Shown here one piece after another: positions 49,116 to 57,308 of a stretch of 64,000 nt of DNA. This DNA is from Gammaproteobacteria bacterium RIFCSPHIGHO2_12_FULL_63_22 (GTDB taxonomy: Bacteria > Pseudomonadota > Gammaproteobacteria > Xanthomonadales > Xanthomonadaceae). Each line of letters opens with the position of its first letter. Position 1 is the first letter of the stretch. The notes beneath the pieces are model-generated. The model was not told where the DNA came from. It made no database searches and saw only the letters and a program-made list of their open reading frames with translations. The translations under genes were made by a program, and so were the position numbers. The DNA is taken from NCBI GenBank assembly GCA_001801685.1, contig MGYJ01000061.1:166884-230883 (forward strand), in the 5' to 3' direction.

Positions 49116-49887
49116 GCAGGCGGCTGGAAGGCAGGCGCCTGGAAGGCAGGCGCCTGGCAAGCGTGTGCTGTCGCCGTTGGGCATGTTGGCGAGCGAACTG
49201 GGCTATGGCCTGGAATTCATCCGCAGGCATCCGTGGCGGCTATTGCTCCCGTTCATCGGCGTGCTGCTGCCCCTGTGGGCCTTTGCCGGGCTTGCCAGCG
49301 AGATGCGCGAAGACGGGTTCCTGTTCTTCGACATTCCGACGATGGTCTTCCTGCACCAGTGGGCCTCGCCGCGAATCGATGCGTTCTTCAGCGTGGTTTC
49401 GCAGATCGGCTACGTGTGGGGCGTGGTGCCGGCCAATGTGTTGATCCTGCTATGGCTGGTCGTGCGGCGACGGTATCGCGACGGATTGTTTTTCGGCCTG
49501 GCCGTGGTGGGCTCGCTCGCTTTAAACCTGGTGGCCAAGAATTATTTCGCGCGCGTGCGGCCGGAACTCTGGCTGTCGATAGCGCCGGAACACAGCTATA
49601 GCTTTCCCAGCGGCCACGCCATGGGCTCGGTGTCGCTGGGCGTGGCTGCAGCCTTGTTGTGCTGGCATTCGCGTTGGCGTTGGCCGGTGTTCGCTGCCGC
49701 GACTGCCTTCATCTTGCTGGTCGGCATGTCGCGGATCTACCTGGGCGTACACTATCCCTCGGACATCCTGGCCGGCTGGGCTGCAGCAATGGCATGGGTC
49801 GTAGCGATGTACCACCTGGTGGCGCGCGAAGCACCGAAACCCAAGCCGGCCACTGGCGCCGAAGAAGACCTGATCACCCGCCAGTAG
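49108..49887 (+). CDS. PAP2-family membrane phosphatase
   Basis: Up to 259 residues with several membrane helices and the full acid-phosphatase triad: [18 protein letters not shown] and [13 protein letters not shown]. Such enzymes dephosphorylate phosphatidic acid, undecaprenyl diphosphate or similar lipids; the link to isoprenoid synthesis by ispG next door makes a polyprenyl-phosphate substrate plausible but unproven. GTG 49108 runs through a 15-bp tandem repeat; GTG 49165 or ATG 49183 may be the true start. Confidence 0.87.
   Translation: MTRQAAGRQAPGRQAPGKRVLSPLGMLASELGYGLEFIRRHPWRLLLPFIGVLLPLWAFAGLASEMREDGFLFFDIPTMVFLHQWASPRIDAFFSVVSQIGYVWGVVPANVLILLWLVVRRRYRDGLFFGLAVVGSLALNLVAKNYFARVRPELWLSIAPEHSYSFPSGHAMGSVSLGVAAALLCWHSRWRWPVFAAATAFILLVGMSRIYLGVHYPSDILAGWAAAMAWVVAMYHLVAREAPKPKPATGAEEDLITRQ
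49115..49159. repeat. Three tandem copies of a 15-bp unit
   Basis: Units GGCAGGCGGCTGGAA, GGCAGGCGCCTGGAA and GGCAGGCGCCTGGCA are head to tail at the ispG/PAP2 junction. Fifteen bases keep the reading frame, so if translated they add five residues each (around RQAPG). Copy number could vary by slippage without breaking the gene. Confidence 0.8.
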
Positions 49888-49894
49888 TTCGCGG

Positions 49895-50821
49895 TCAGCG
49901 CTGCTGGGTTTCCGGATTGATGTCCGGGTCGGTCACCGCGCGTCGCGCCAACCTTGCTTCGCGATGCGCGATATACACGTTGGAACCGAAGATGATGGTG
50001 GCACCGGCAACGGTCCACCCGTCCACGGTTTCGCCGAACAGGAAATAGCCAAAGCCGCCGACCACCAGCACCTGCAGGAAGCTGATTGGCGTCAGCAGCG
50101 AGGCGTCGGCCAGGGTCAGGGCACGGGTCCAGCACATGTGCGCGGTGGTGCCGAGGAAGCCCGACAGCACGATCCACAGCCAGGTGATGCCAGTCGGCTG
50201 GGTCCAATAGAACAGCGCAGGCACCAAGGACAGAGGCACCCAGATCATCGTGGTGTAAATGACGATGGCATCTGCCTTTTCCGTGCGCGAAAGGAACTTG
50301 ATGCTGATCGCGACGCTGGCGCTCATCACCGCCGCCAGCACCGCGACCAGGCTGGCGAAGTTGAAGCTGTCGGTGCCCGGGTGCATCAGCACCAGCACGC
50401 CGAGGAAACCAATGATGACGGCAGTCCAGCGCCGGGCGCGGACGACTTCGCCCAACACGAATACCGCGCCGATCGTGACGAAGATCGGCGTCGAGTAGGA
50501 CAGGGCCACCGCCTGAGCCAGCGGCAGGTGCACGATCGCCCAGAAGCCGGCAAGCATGGAAACGATGCCGATGCAGCAGCGCAGGAAGTACAGCGGCAGC
50601 TTGTCGGTGCGCAGGATTCCCCAGCCGTGCCGGAACAGCAGCGGAAACGTGAAGACGAAACCGAACAGGTTTCGGAAGAAGGCAATTTCGAACGGATGCA
50701 GTTGCGATGACGCAAGCCGGATGCAGACTGCCATCGCGCCGAACAGCACCGTGCTGGCGACCATGAACATGACGGCCCGCGGCACGTTGTCCACCGGGCG
50801 AATGGTCGGAGTGACGGTCAC
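49895..50821 (-). CDS. EamA/DMT-superfamily transporter
   Basis: 308 residues with ten hydrophobic segments in two EamA repeats (about 17-145 and 155-290). Characteristic FRNLFGFVFTFPLL and ALSYSTPIFVTIGAVFVLGE are seen. A metabolite exporter of unknown substrate. Its GTG/ATG start overlaps the murB stop by 4 bp; it converges with the PAP2 gene 7 bp away. Confidence 0.88.
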   Translation of the reverse strand: MTVTPTIRPVDNVPRAVMFMVASTVLFGAMAVCIRLASSQLHPFEIAFFRNLFGFVFTFPLLFRHGWGILRTDKLPLYFLRCCIGIVSMLAGFWAIVHLPLAQAVALSYSTPIFVTIGAVFVLGEVVRARRWTAVIIGFLGVLVLMHPGTDSFNFASLVAVLAAVMSASVAISIKFLSRTEKADAIVIYTTMIWVPLSLVPALFYWTQPTGITWLWIVLSGFLGTTAHMCWTRALTLADASLLTPISFLQVLVVGGFGYFLFGETVDGWTVAGATIIFGSNVYIAHREARLARRAVTDPDINPETQQR

Positions 50822-51861
50822 CGCTGCCAGCGCGCCCCGATCAGTCGCGGTTCCGGCTCGAGGCCGACCCCGAACGTTTCCTGCACCGAATCGGCAACCC
50901 GGTGCGCGAGTGACAGCAGTTGCGCACCTGTCGCATTGCCGTGGTTTACCAGTACCAGCGCATGCTGCGCGGCGATGCCGGCATCACCTTCGCGGAAGCC
51001 CTTCCAGCCCGCTTTTTCGATCAACCAGGCGGCAGATACCTTGCGCAGTTCGGAACTTGTTGAGGGAAACACTGGCAACAGCGGATGCGTTTCCTTCAAG
51101 GCATCGGCCTGCGCGGCCGGCAACACCGGATTCTTGAAGAAGCTGCCGGCATTGCCCAGCAACGCCGGATTCGGCAGCTTGCGGGTGCGGATGCGGCTGA
51201 TCGCCTCAGCCACATGCGAGGCGCGCGGTGTGTCCACGCCCATGGCCGCGAGTTCCTCGCGCACACCTGCGTAGTCGAGCTTGAGTTCGCGTTGGCGGGG
51301 CAGGCGGAACTCGACAGCCGTTATCACCCACTGGTCGAGGTCAGCCTTGAAGCGACTGTCCCGATAAGCGAACTCACAGTCGGCATGCGCCACGCGCTTG
51401 ATCTGCCCGGTGCCACGGTCGAAGGCTTCGACCGTCTCGATGAACTCGCCGACTTCGACGCCATAGGCGCCGATGTTCTGGATCGGACTGGCGCCTACGG
51501 TGCCGGGAATGAGCGCGGTGTTTTCCAGTCCGCACAGGCCGCGGCCCAGCGTCCATGTCACCAGGTCGTTCCAGGACAGGCCAGCCTCCGCGCGCACCAG
51601 CGCATGCGACCCATCGTCTTCCACGATGTGGACCTTGGCCATCGTCAGGCAAACCACCACGCCCGGGAAATCCGCGGCGAACAACAGGTTGCTGCCTTCG
51701 CCCAACACCATCACCGGACCCTCGCGCAGCATGGCGAAGTCGAACAGTTCGGACAGCGCCTCGCTACGCGTGACGTCGGCCATCATCGCGGCGCGGGCGG
51801 CAACGTGGAAGGTATTGCGGCCGGCGAGGGAAACATTCTCGGCCAGCTGGTATCCGCTCAC
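50818..51861 (-). CDS. murB: UDP-N-acetylenolpyruvoylglucosamine reductase
   Basis: 347-residue FAD enzyme reducing UDP-GlcNAc-enolpyruvate to UDP-MurNAc. [13 protein letters not shown] start, [10 protein letters not shown] (FAD), [18 protein letters not shown] and the proton-donor Ser in [11 protein letters not shown]. coli-like (type I) layout. Start GTG 51861 overlaps the pyrD stop (GTGA); the longer frame inside pyrD is rejected. Confidence 0.95.
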   Translation of the reverse strand: MSGYQLAENVSLAGRNTFHVAARAAMMADVTRSEALSELFDFAMLREGPVMVLGEGSNLLFAADFPGVVVCLTMAKVHIVEDDGSHALVRAEAGLSWNDLVTWTLGRGLCGLENTALIPGTVGASPIQNIGAYGVEVGEFIETVEAFDRGTGQIKRVAHADCEFAYRDSRFKADLDQWVITAVEFRLPRQRELKLDYAGVREELAAMGVDTPRASHVAEAISRIRTRKLPNPALLGNAGSFFKNPVLPAAQADALKETHPLLPVFPSTSSELRKVSAAWLIEKAGWKGFREGDAGIAAQHALVLVNHGNATGAQLLSLAHRVADSVQETFGVGLEPEPRLIGARWQR

Positions 51862-52895
51862 GCAACGCCCTCGCGCAAGCGGCGGATCGAGCTGACGCAT
51901 TCGCCGATGAGTTCAGGGCCGCGATAGATCATGCCGGTATAGAACTGCACCATGCGCGCGCCGGCTGCCATCTTGCCGGCTGCATCGGCGCCGCTCAGGA
52001 TGCCGCCCACGCCGATCAGCGGGATGCTGTCGTCCAGCCGCAGGCGCAGCTTGCGCAACACCGCCGTGGACCTTGCGTAAAGGGGTTGGCCTGACAGGCC
52101 GCCCGTTTCGCCAGCATGCGGATGGCCCTGGATCTCGCTGCGGTCAAGCGTGGTGTTGCCGATGATCACGCCGTCGATGCGCGCCGCGTTCAGCACGCTG
52201 GCCATGCCGTCGAGTTCTTCGTCGGTCAGGTCGGGCGACACCTTCAGCAGCATCGGCGTGCGGTGGCCGTGCACGCCGCCCAGTTCTTCCTGTGCCTCGC
52301 GCAATTCGCCGATGAAGCGTCGCAGCGTCTCTTCTTCCTGCAGGTCGCGCAGGCCGGTGGTATTCGGCGATGAAATATTGACCGTGATGTAGTCGGCCAG
52401 CGCGAACACGCGTTCCATGCAATGGATGTAGTCGTCGGACGCCTTTTCGTTTGGCGTGTCTTTATTCTTGCCGATGTTGATGCCCAGGATGCCGTTGCGC
52501 TTGGCCTTTTCGACATTGCGCACCAGTGCATCCACGCCCAGGTTGTTGAAGCCGAGCCGATTGATGACGGCCTGGTGCTCGGGCAGGCGGAACATGCGTG
52601 GCTTCGGGTTGCCCGGCTGCGGGCGCGGCGTGGTGGTGCCGATCTCGACGAAGCCGAAACCCAGCGACATCAAGGCATCGATGTGCTCGCCATTCTTGTC
52701 CAGGCCGGCTGCGCAGCCGACAGGGTTTGGGAAATCGACGCCGAATACGCGCGTCTTCAAGGCTGCCGGGCGCATCGCCAGCAAGGGATTCAGACCGCTG
52801 CGGTAGGCGGCCTCGATCGCGTGCAGCCCCAGGCCATGGGCCCGTTCCGCATCGATGCGAAACAGGAACTGCCGGGCGAGGGGATAGATGGCCAT
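51858..52895 (-). CDS. pyrD: Dihydroorotate dehydrogenase (quinone), class 2
   Basis: 345-residue membrane-associated FMN enzyme of pyrimidine synthesis. N-terminal amphipathic helix ([28 protein letters not shown]) and [29 protein letters not shown] identify class 2. The catalytic Ser lies in [11 protein letters not shown]. Followed by murB with 4-bp overlap; a DUF4190 gene precedes it by 3 bp. Confidence 0.96.
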   Translation of the reverse strand: MAIYPLARQFLFRIDAERAHGLGLHAIEAAYRSGLNPLLAMRPAALKTRVFGVDFPNPVGCAAGLDKNGEHIDALMSLGFGFVEIGTTTPRPQPGNPKPRMFRLPEHQAVINRLGFNNLGVDALVRNVEKAKRNGILGINIGKNKDTPNEKASDDYIHCMERVFALADYITVNISSPNTTGLRDLQEEETLRRFIGELREAQEELGGVHGHRTPMLLKVSPDLTDEELDGMASVLNAARIDGVIIGNTTLDRSEIQGHPHAGETGGLSGQPLYARSTAVLRKLRLRLDDSIPLIGVGGILSGADAAGKMAAGARMVQFYTGMIYRGPELIGECVSSIRRLREGVA

Positions 52896-52898
52896 CGC

Positions 52899-53198
52899 TT
52901 ATCCGAGTTGGCCGTTCATGCCCAGCCAACCCAACAACACCGCGAGCCCGCCGAAGAACAGGATGACCAGCATCAGGCCGATGAAACTGATCACCACCAT
53001 CGCGTAGCCCAGCACGAGCCCGGCGACGGCAAGCCCATCACCTTCCATGGTGCCGGCGCTGCGCCGGATTTCGGCGCGGGCCATGTGGCCCGTCACGATG
53101 GCGACGATACTGGCGACCCAGGGCAGGATCGTCCAGCCCAGGATTCCCGAAACCAGGCTGACGATGGCGAGGTTGCTGGTGCGGATGGTGGTGTTCAT
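52899..53198 (-). CDS. DUF4190 membrane protein
   Basis: 99 residues with two hydrophobic hairpin segments and the DUF4190 pattern (LAIVSLVSGILGWTILPWVASIVAIVTGHMARAEI ... GLAVAGLVLGYAMV). Role unknown. It ends 3 bp before pyrD and starts 30 bp after the ALDH7 stop. Confidence 0.83.
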   Translation of the reverse strand: MNTTIRTSNLAIVSLVSGILGWTILPWVASIVAIVTGHMARAEIRRSAGTMEGDGLAVAGLVLGYAMVVISFIGLMLVILFFGGLAVLLGWLGMNGQLG

Positions 53199-53228
53199 CG
53201 CTGGCTCCCGTGTGGTCTGCGAGATTGC

Positions 53229-54761
53229 TTACAGGTCGAACTTGATTCCCTGCGCCAGGGGCAGCGCATCGGAGTAGTTGATCGTGTTGGTTTGGCGGCG
53301 CATGTAAACCTTCCACGCGTCGGAGCCCGATTCGCGGCCACCGCCGGTTTCCTTCTCGCCACCAAATGCGCCGCCAATCTCGGCGCCGGAGGTGCCGATG
53401 TTCACATTGGCGATGCCGCAGTCGGAGCCGGCAGCGCTCAGGAATTTCTCCGCCGAGCGCAGGTCGCGGGTGAAGATGGACGAAGACAGGCCCTGCGGGA
53501 CGGCATTCTGCATGTCCAGCGCCTGGTCCAGGGTCTTGTACGGAATGACATACAGGATCGGCGCGAAGGTTTCGGTCTGCACGACTTCGTGGCTGTTGGG
53601 CACGCCGGTGATGATGGTTGGCAACACGAAGTTGCCCTTGCCCTCGATCGCCGAGCCGCCGGTCTGCACGGTGCCGCCCGCAGCCCGCGCCTTGTCGATG
53701 GCGGCAAGGAACTGCTGCACGGCCGCCTGGCTGTTCAACGGGCCCATCAGCGTGGTGGCCTGGGTCGGGTCGCCGATCTTGGTCTCGACCTGCTTGTAGG
53801 CCTTGACGAGGGTTTCGAGCACGCTGTCGAAGATGCTTTCCTGCACGAACACGCGGCGCGTGGTGGTACAACGCTGGCCGGCCGTGCCGACTGCGCCGAA
53901 CACGATGGCCGGGATGGCCAGCTTCATGTCCGCGCTTTCTTCCACGATGATGGCGTTGTTGCCGCCGAGTTCCAGCAAGGATCGGCCAAGGCGCTGTGCG
54001 ACGCGCTCGCCGACGATGCGGCCGACGTGGGTGGAGCCGGTGAAGCTGATCAACGGCACGCGCTTGTCGTCCACGAAGTTGGCGGCCAGTTCGGTGCCGG
54101 CGTCGTTGAACAGGAAGAAGATGTCCGGGAAACCACCGGCCTTGAGCGCCTCATTGCAGATGCGAAGCGAGGCGATGGCCGACAGCGGTGTCTTGGGCGA
54201 GGGCTTCCAGATGCAGATGTCGCCGCAGACGCCAGCCAGGAAGGCATTCCAGGCCCAGACCGCGACCGGGAAATTGAAGGCGCTGATGATGCCGACCACG
54301 CCCAGCGGTTGGTACTGCTCGTACATGCGGTGGCCCGGGCGCTCGGAATGCATGGTCAGGCCGTACAACTGGCGCGACAGGCCGACGGCGAAGTCGCCGA
54401 TGTCGATCATTTCCTGTACTTCGCCATCGCCCTCGGGCTTGATCTTGCCCATCTCCAGCGCAACCAGCGAACCCAGTGCGTCCTTGTGCTTGCGCAGGGC
54501 ATCGGAGCACAGGCGGATGGCTTCGCCGCGCTTCGGCGCGGGGGTGCTGCGCCAGACCTTGAAGGCGGCCTGCGCGCGTTCGAGGATGATCTCGTAGTCG
54601 GCTTCGCTGGACGCCTGCACGCGGGCCAGGATGTCACCGGTGCTCGGATTGATTGGCTCGATCACGCCGGCATCGCGGGTGGCGGACCACTCGCCGTGGC
54701 CGAGATAGGTGCCGGATTCATTGTCGGACAGGCCGAGGGCGGTAAGGACGGGGTGGGTCAT
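53229..54761 (-). CDS. ALDH7-type aldehyde dehydrogenase (aminoadipate semialdehyde type)
   Basis: 510-residue NAD(P)-dependent dehydrogenase of the antiquitin/AmaB family, which oxidises alpha-aminoadipic semialdehyde in lysine breakdown. Motifs are [24 protein letters not shown] (Glu) and [13 protein letters not shown] (Cys). ATG 54761 is chosen for its GGAG ribosome site 8-9 bases upstream; the longer frame runs into the tRNA flank. No other lysine-catabolism gene is nearby. Confidence 0.9.
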   Translation of the reverse strand: MTHPVLTALGLSDNESGTYLGHGEWSATRDAGVIEPINPSTGDILARVQASSEADYEIILERAQAAFKVWRSTPAPKRGEAIRLCSDALRKHKDALGSLVALEMGKIKPEGDGEVQEMIDIGDFAVGLSRQLYGLTMHSERPGHRMYEQYQPLGVVGIISAFNFPVAVWAWNAFLAGVCGDICIWKPSPKTPLSAIASLRICNEALKAGGFPDIFFLFNDAGTELAANFVDDKRVPLISFTGSTHVGRIVGERVAQRLGRSLLELGGNNAIIVEESADMKLAIPAIVFGAVGTAGQRCTTTRRVFVQESIFDSVLETLVKAYKQVETKIGDPTQATTLMGPLNSQAAVQQFLAAIDKARAAGGTVQTGGSAIEGKGNFVLPTIITGVPNSHEVVQTETFAPILYVIPYKTLDQALDMQNAVPQGLSSSIFTRDLRSAEKFLSAAGSDCGIANVNIGTSGAEIGGAFGGEKETGGGRESGSDAWKVYMRRQTNTINYSDALPLAQGIKFDL

Positions 54762-54785
54762 GGCAGCTCCGGAAACGTGTGGTTG

Positions 54786-54844
54786 CGCCATTGCGCGCCG
54801 CACCCGCCGCCGGTGGCGGAGGGGCGGCGGATGCAGCAATGGCG
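54786..54844. repeat. Inverted repeat between the ALDH7 gene and tRNA-Arg
   Basis: CGCCATTGC (54786-54794) and GCAATGGCG (54836-54844) pair perfectly, with a further CCGCC/GGCGG stem between them. It lies 3 bp downstream of the tRNA 3' end (minus strand) and could be a processing or termination structure for the tRNA transcript. There is no T-tract. Confidence 0.45.
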
Positions 54845-54846
54845 AG

Positions 54847-54923
54847 TGGCGACCCCGGCGCGATTCGAACGCACGACCTGCTTCTTAGGAGGAAGCCGCT
54901 CTATCCAGCTGAGCTACGGGGCC
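54847..54923 (-). tRNA. tRNA-Arg (anticodon CCU)
   Basis: 77-nt cloverleaf on the minus strand: acceptor GGCCCCG/CGGGGTC, D-arm GCTCAGCTGGATAGAGC, anticodon arm GCTTC-CTCCTAA-GAAGC with anticodon CCT, T-arm GTGCG-TTCGAAT-CGCGC. The 3' CCA is encoded after discriminator G. It reads the rare AGG codon. Confidence 0.95.
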
Positions 54924-54931
54924 AATGGCCA

Positions 54932-54937
54932 ATTATC
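54932..54937 (-). promoter_or_regulatory. -10 box of tRNA-Arg
   Basis: On the minus strand GATAAT lies 8 bases before the tRNA 5' end, giving a start point close to the mature end. No strong -35 hexamer at 17 bp. Confidence 0.5.
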
Positions 54938-54990
54938 GCAAGAAACACCCCAGTGCGTATCATTGGCGCCCTGTCCCGATGGAGTTTTCC

Positions 54991-55497
54991 ATGCAAATCA
55001 CGATGTTCGCCCTTGCCCGCACCACTGCGACCCGCGCCATGCGCAACCTCGACGCGATCCTGGACAAGGCCCTGGCCTCGGCCGAAGCTCGCAAGATCGA
55101 TCCGGCGGTATTGCTCGGTTCACGCCTGGCCCCGGACATGTTCCCGCTGATCCGCCAGGTGCAGATCGCCTGCGATTTCGGCAAGGGCCCGATGGCGCGC
55201 CTGGCCGGCATCGAAAATCCGAAGCACGAGGACACTGAAACCAGCATTCCGGAATTGAAGGCGCGCATCGCCAAGGTGCAGGCCTTCATCGACAGCATTC
55301 CCGAATCGGCGCTGGCGGGCTCCGAAGACCGCGACATCACCATACAGGCAGGCTCGCAGACCCTGGAATTCAAGGGCTTTGCCTACCTGGTCGGGTTTGC
55401 CATCCCCAACCTCAACTTCCATCTGTCCATGGCCTACGCGATCCTTCGCCACAACGGCGTGGAGATCGGCAAGCGGGACTACATCGGCCCGGCCTGA
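54991..55497 (+). CDS. DUF1993 family protein
   Basis: 168 residues, cytoplasmic, helical; ARTTATRAMRNLDAILDKALASAEARKIDPAVLLGSRLAPDMFPLIRQVQIACDF is the DUF1993 hallmark (DinB-like four-helix superfamily). Function unknown. ATG 54991 has GGAG 7 bases upstream; the longer frame starts beside the tRNA. trhO follows 21 bp later. Confidence 0.87.
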   Translation: MQITMFALARTTATRAMRNLDAILDKALASAEARKIDPAVLLGSRLAPDMFPLIRQVQIACDFGKGPMARLAGIENPKHEDTETSIPELKARIAKVQAFIDSIPESALAGSEDRDITIQAGSQTLEFKGFAYLVGFAIPNLNFHLSMAYAILRHNGVEIGKRDYIGPA

Positions 55498-55518
55498 GGC
55501 CTGGTTCCCTTCGTCCGC

Positions 55519-56274
55519 ATGTCCCCGATCCTCAATGTCGCCGCGTATCGCTTCGTGGCCATCGACGAACCCGACGCGGTGGCTGCGTGGCTGCGCGAGC
55601 TCGCCGAGGCGCGTGAGCTGAAGGGTTCGGTGCTGGTGGCAGCGGAGGGTATCAACCTGTTCCTGGCCGGGCAGGCTGAAGATGTGCATGGCCTGATGGA
55701 CGACCTTGGGCGCGACCCCCGGTTTCAAGGGATTACGCCGAAATTCAGCCTCAGTGACTCGCGTCCGTTCCGGCGGCTGCGGGTCAAGGTAAAGCGCGAA
55801 ATCATCAGCTTCGGTGGGCGTATCCGCGCCGCGGATGCAGCGCGGGCGCCTGCGGTGTCCCCCGCCACGCTGCGCGACTGGCTGCGCCAGGGGCACGACG
55901 ACGTTGGGCGGGAACTCGTCCTGCTCGACACGCGCAACCAGCAGGAAGTTGCCTTCGGCAGTTTCAAGCAGGCAATTAAATTGCCGATTGACCGCTTCAC
56001 GCAGCTGCCCGATGCGCTGGAATCGCACCGCGACGCGCTGAAGGGCAAGGCGGTCGTCAGCTTCTGTACCGGCGGCATCCGCTGCGAAAAGGCGGCGCCA
56101 TGGATGGCCGAGGCCGGCTATGGCGACGTACTGCAGCTCGAAGGCGGCATCCTGGCCTATTTCGAGCAAGTGGGCGGGGAAGGCTACGAGGGCGGCTGTT
56201 TCGTCTTCGACGAGAGGGTGGTGCTCGACCCGGCGCTGCAGCCGATGCCCGCCGATAGCGCCACTTCAGCCTGA
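55519..56274 (+). CDS. trhO: tRNA uridine(34) hydroxylase (rhodanese-like)
   Basis: 251 residues, UPF0176/TrhO family, oxygen-dependent formation of 5-hydroxyuridine at tRNA position 34. N-terminal ferredoxin-like domain (LKGSVLVAAEGINLFLAG), then a rhodanese domain (LLDTRNQQEVAFGSF) with Cys183 and Cys189 in FCTGGIRCEKA. It is co-directional with the DUF1993 gene and the cyanophycin cluster. Confidence 0.93.
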   Translation: MSPILNVAAYRFVAIDEPDAVAAWLRELAEARELKGSVLVAAEGINLFLAGQAEDVHGLMDDLGRDPRFQGITPKFSLSDSRPFRRLRVKVKREIISFGGRIRAADAARAPAVSPATLRDWLRQGHDDVGRELVLLDTRNQQEVAFGSFKQAIKLPIDRFTQLPDALESHRDALKGKAVVSFCTGGIRCEKAAPWMAEAGYGDVLQLEGGILAYFEQVGGEGYEGGCFVFDERVVLDPALQPMPADSATSA

Positions 56275-56412
56275 TTCCCGCGCCTGCGGGCCTCGGCCGA
56301 CCCGGCCGGTGTGGGATACTGCGTCATTGTTTATCGTGAGCCGTCTGATGAGTGAAGCTTGCATGCGGGCGCGTTGTCGCGCTTCGTGGTCAACGTCCCG
56401 GGGCCGTTGCTG

Positions 56413-57255
56413 ATGTGCCCGAGCCAGGTTCCTGAAGGTTCCACCCGTGGCTGGATCGTGCCGATTGGTGGTGGCGAGGAAAAGGAAAACAATCCGCAGA
56501 TCCTGCAGCGCTTCGTCGAGCTTTGCGGCGGCCGCGATGCCGACATCGTGGTGTTGCCGACGGCCAGCCGCCTGGCCGACACCGGCGCCCGCTACGAAAA
56601 GATTTTTTCCGGCCTCGGTGCCGGGCGCGTTGCCAGCGTGGACTTCGACTCGCGCGCCGAATGCGAAAACCCCGAAAGCCTGCGCCGTATCGGCGAGGCG
56701 ACCGGCATCTTCTTCACCGGCGGCAACCAGCTCAGCCTGTCCACCATCCTGGGCGGTACGCCCGTGGCCAAGCTGGTGCGGACCCGCAACGCCGAGGGCG
56801 TGCACGTGGCCGGCACCAGCGCGGGTGCGAGTTTCATCAGCGAACACATGATCGCCTTCGGCGAAGAGGGCGCATCGCCTATCGCCGGCAGCGTGCGACT
56901 CGCGCCGGGCCTGGGCCTGACCAACCGCGTCATCATCGACCAGCATTTCCGCCAGCGTGACCGCATCGGCCGCCTGCTGACGGCCATGGCTTACAACCCG
57001 TTCGCGGTCGGCATCGGCCTGGACGAGGACACGGCCGCCTTCATCAGTCCCGGCAATGTCATCGAGGTCGAGGGCAGCGGCGGCGTTACGCTGATTGACG
57101 CCAGCGGCATCGAGTTTTCGTCCATGGACCTGGTCGCCGAAGGCCAGCCGGTGTGTATGCTCGGAATCAAGCTGCACCTGCTGGTGGCTGGCACGAATTT
57201 CGACCTGCACACGCGGGATGCAAGCGCGGGCAAACTGGCGCGACCCAAAATCTGA
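56413..57255 (+). CDS. cphB: Cyanophycinase
   Basis: About 280-residue serine peptidase (S51 fold) that cuts cyanophycin (multi-L-arginyl-poly-L-aspartate) into beta-Asp-Arg dipeptides. GWIVPIGGGEEK at the N-terminus, FTGGNQLSL, nucleophile Ser in AGTSAGAS, and DQHFRQRDRIGRL are diagnostic. Intracellular; no signal peptide. Start uncertain: ATG 56413 fits the family; TTG 56359 would add 18 unusual residues. It precedes cphA by 53 bp. Confidence 0.93.
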   Translation: MCPSQVPEGSTRGWIVPIGGGEEKENNPQILQRFVELCGGRDADIVVLPTASRLADTGARYEKIFSGLGAGRVASVDFDSRAECENPESLRRIGEATGIFFTGGNQLSLSTILGGTPVAKLVRTRNAEGVHVAGTSAGASFISEHMIAFGEEGASPIAGSVRLAPGLGLTNRVIIDQHFRQRDRIGRLLTAMAYNPFAVGIGLDEDTAAFISPGNVIEVEGSGGVTLIDASGIEFSSMDLVAEGQPVCMLGIKLHLLVAGTNFDLHTRDASAGKLARPKI

Positions 57256-57308
57256 TTGACTGATCGCGCCACCCGTGGCGCAAACCGCAGCAAGCGAGGG
57301 AAACAAAG

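Noticed and set aside
52422..55238. Long plus-strand frame (about 938 codons) opposite pyrD and the ALDH7 gene
   Set aside because: It also crosses the tRNA and the DUF1993 gene; no recognisable domains; shadow composition.
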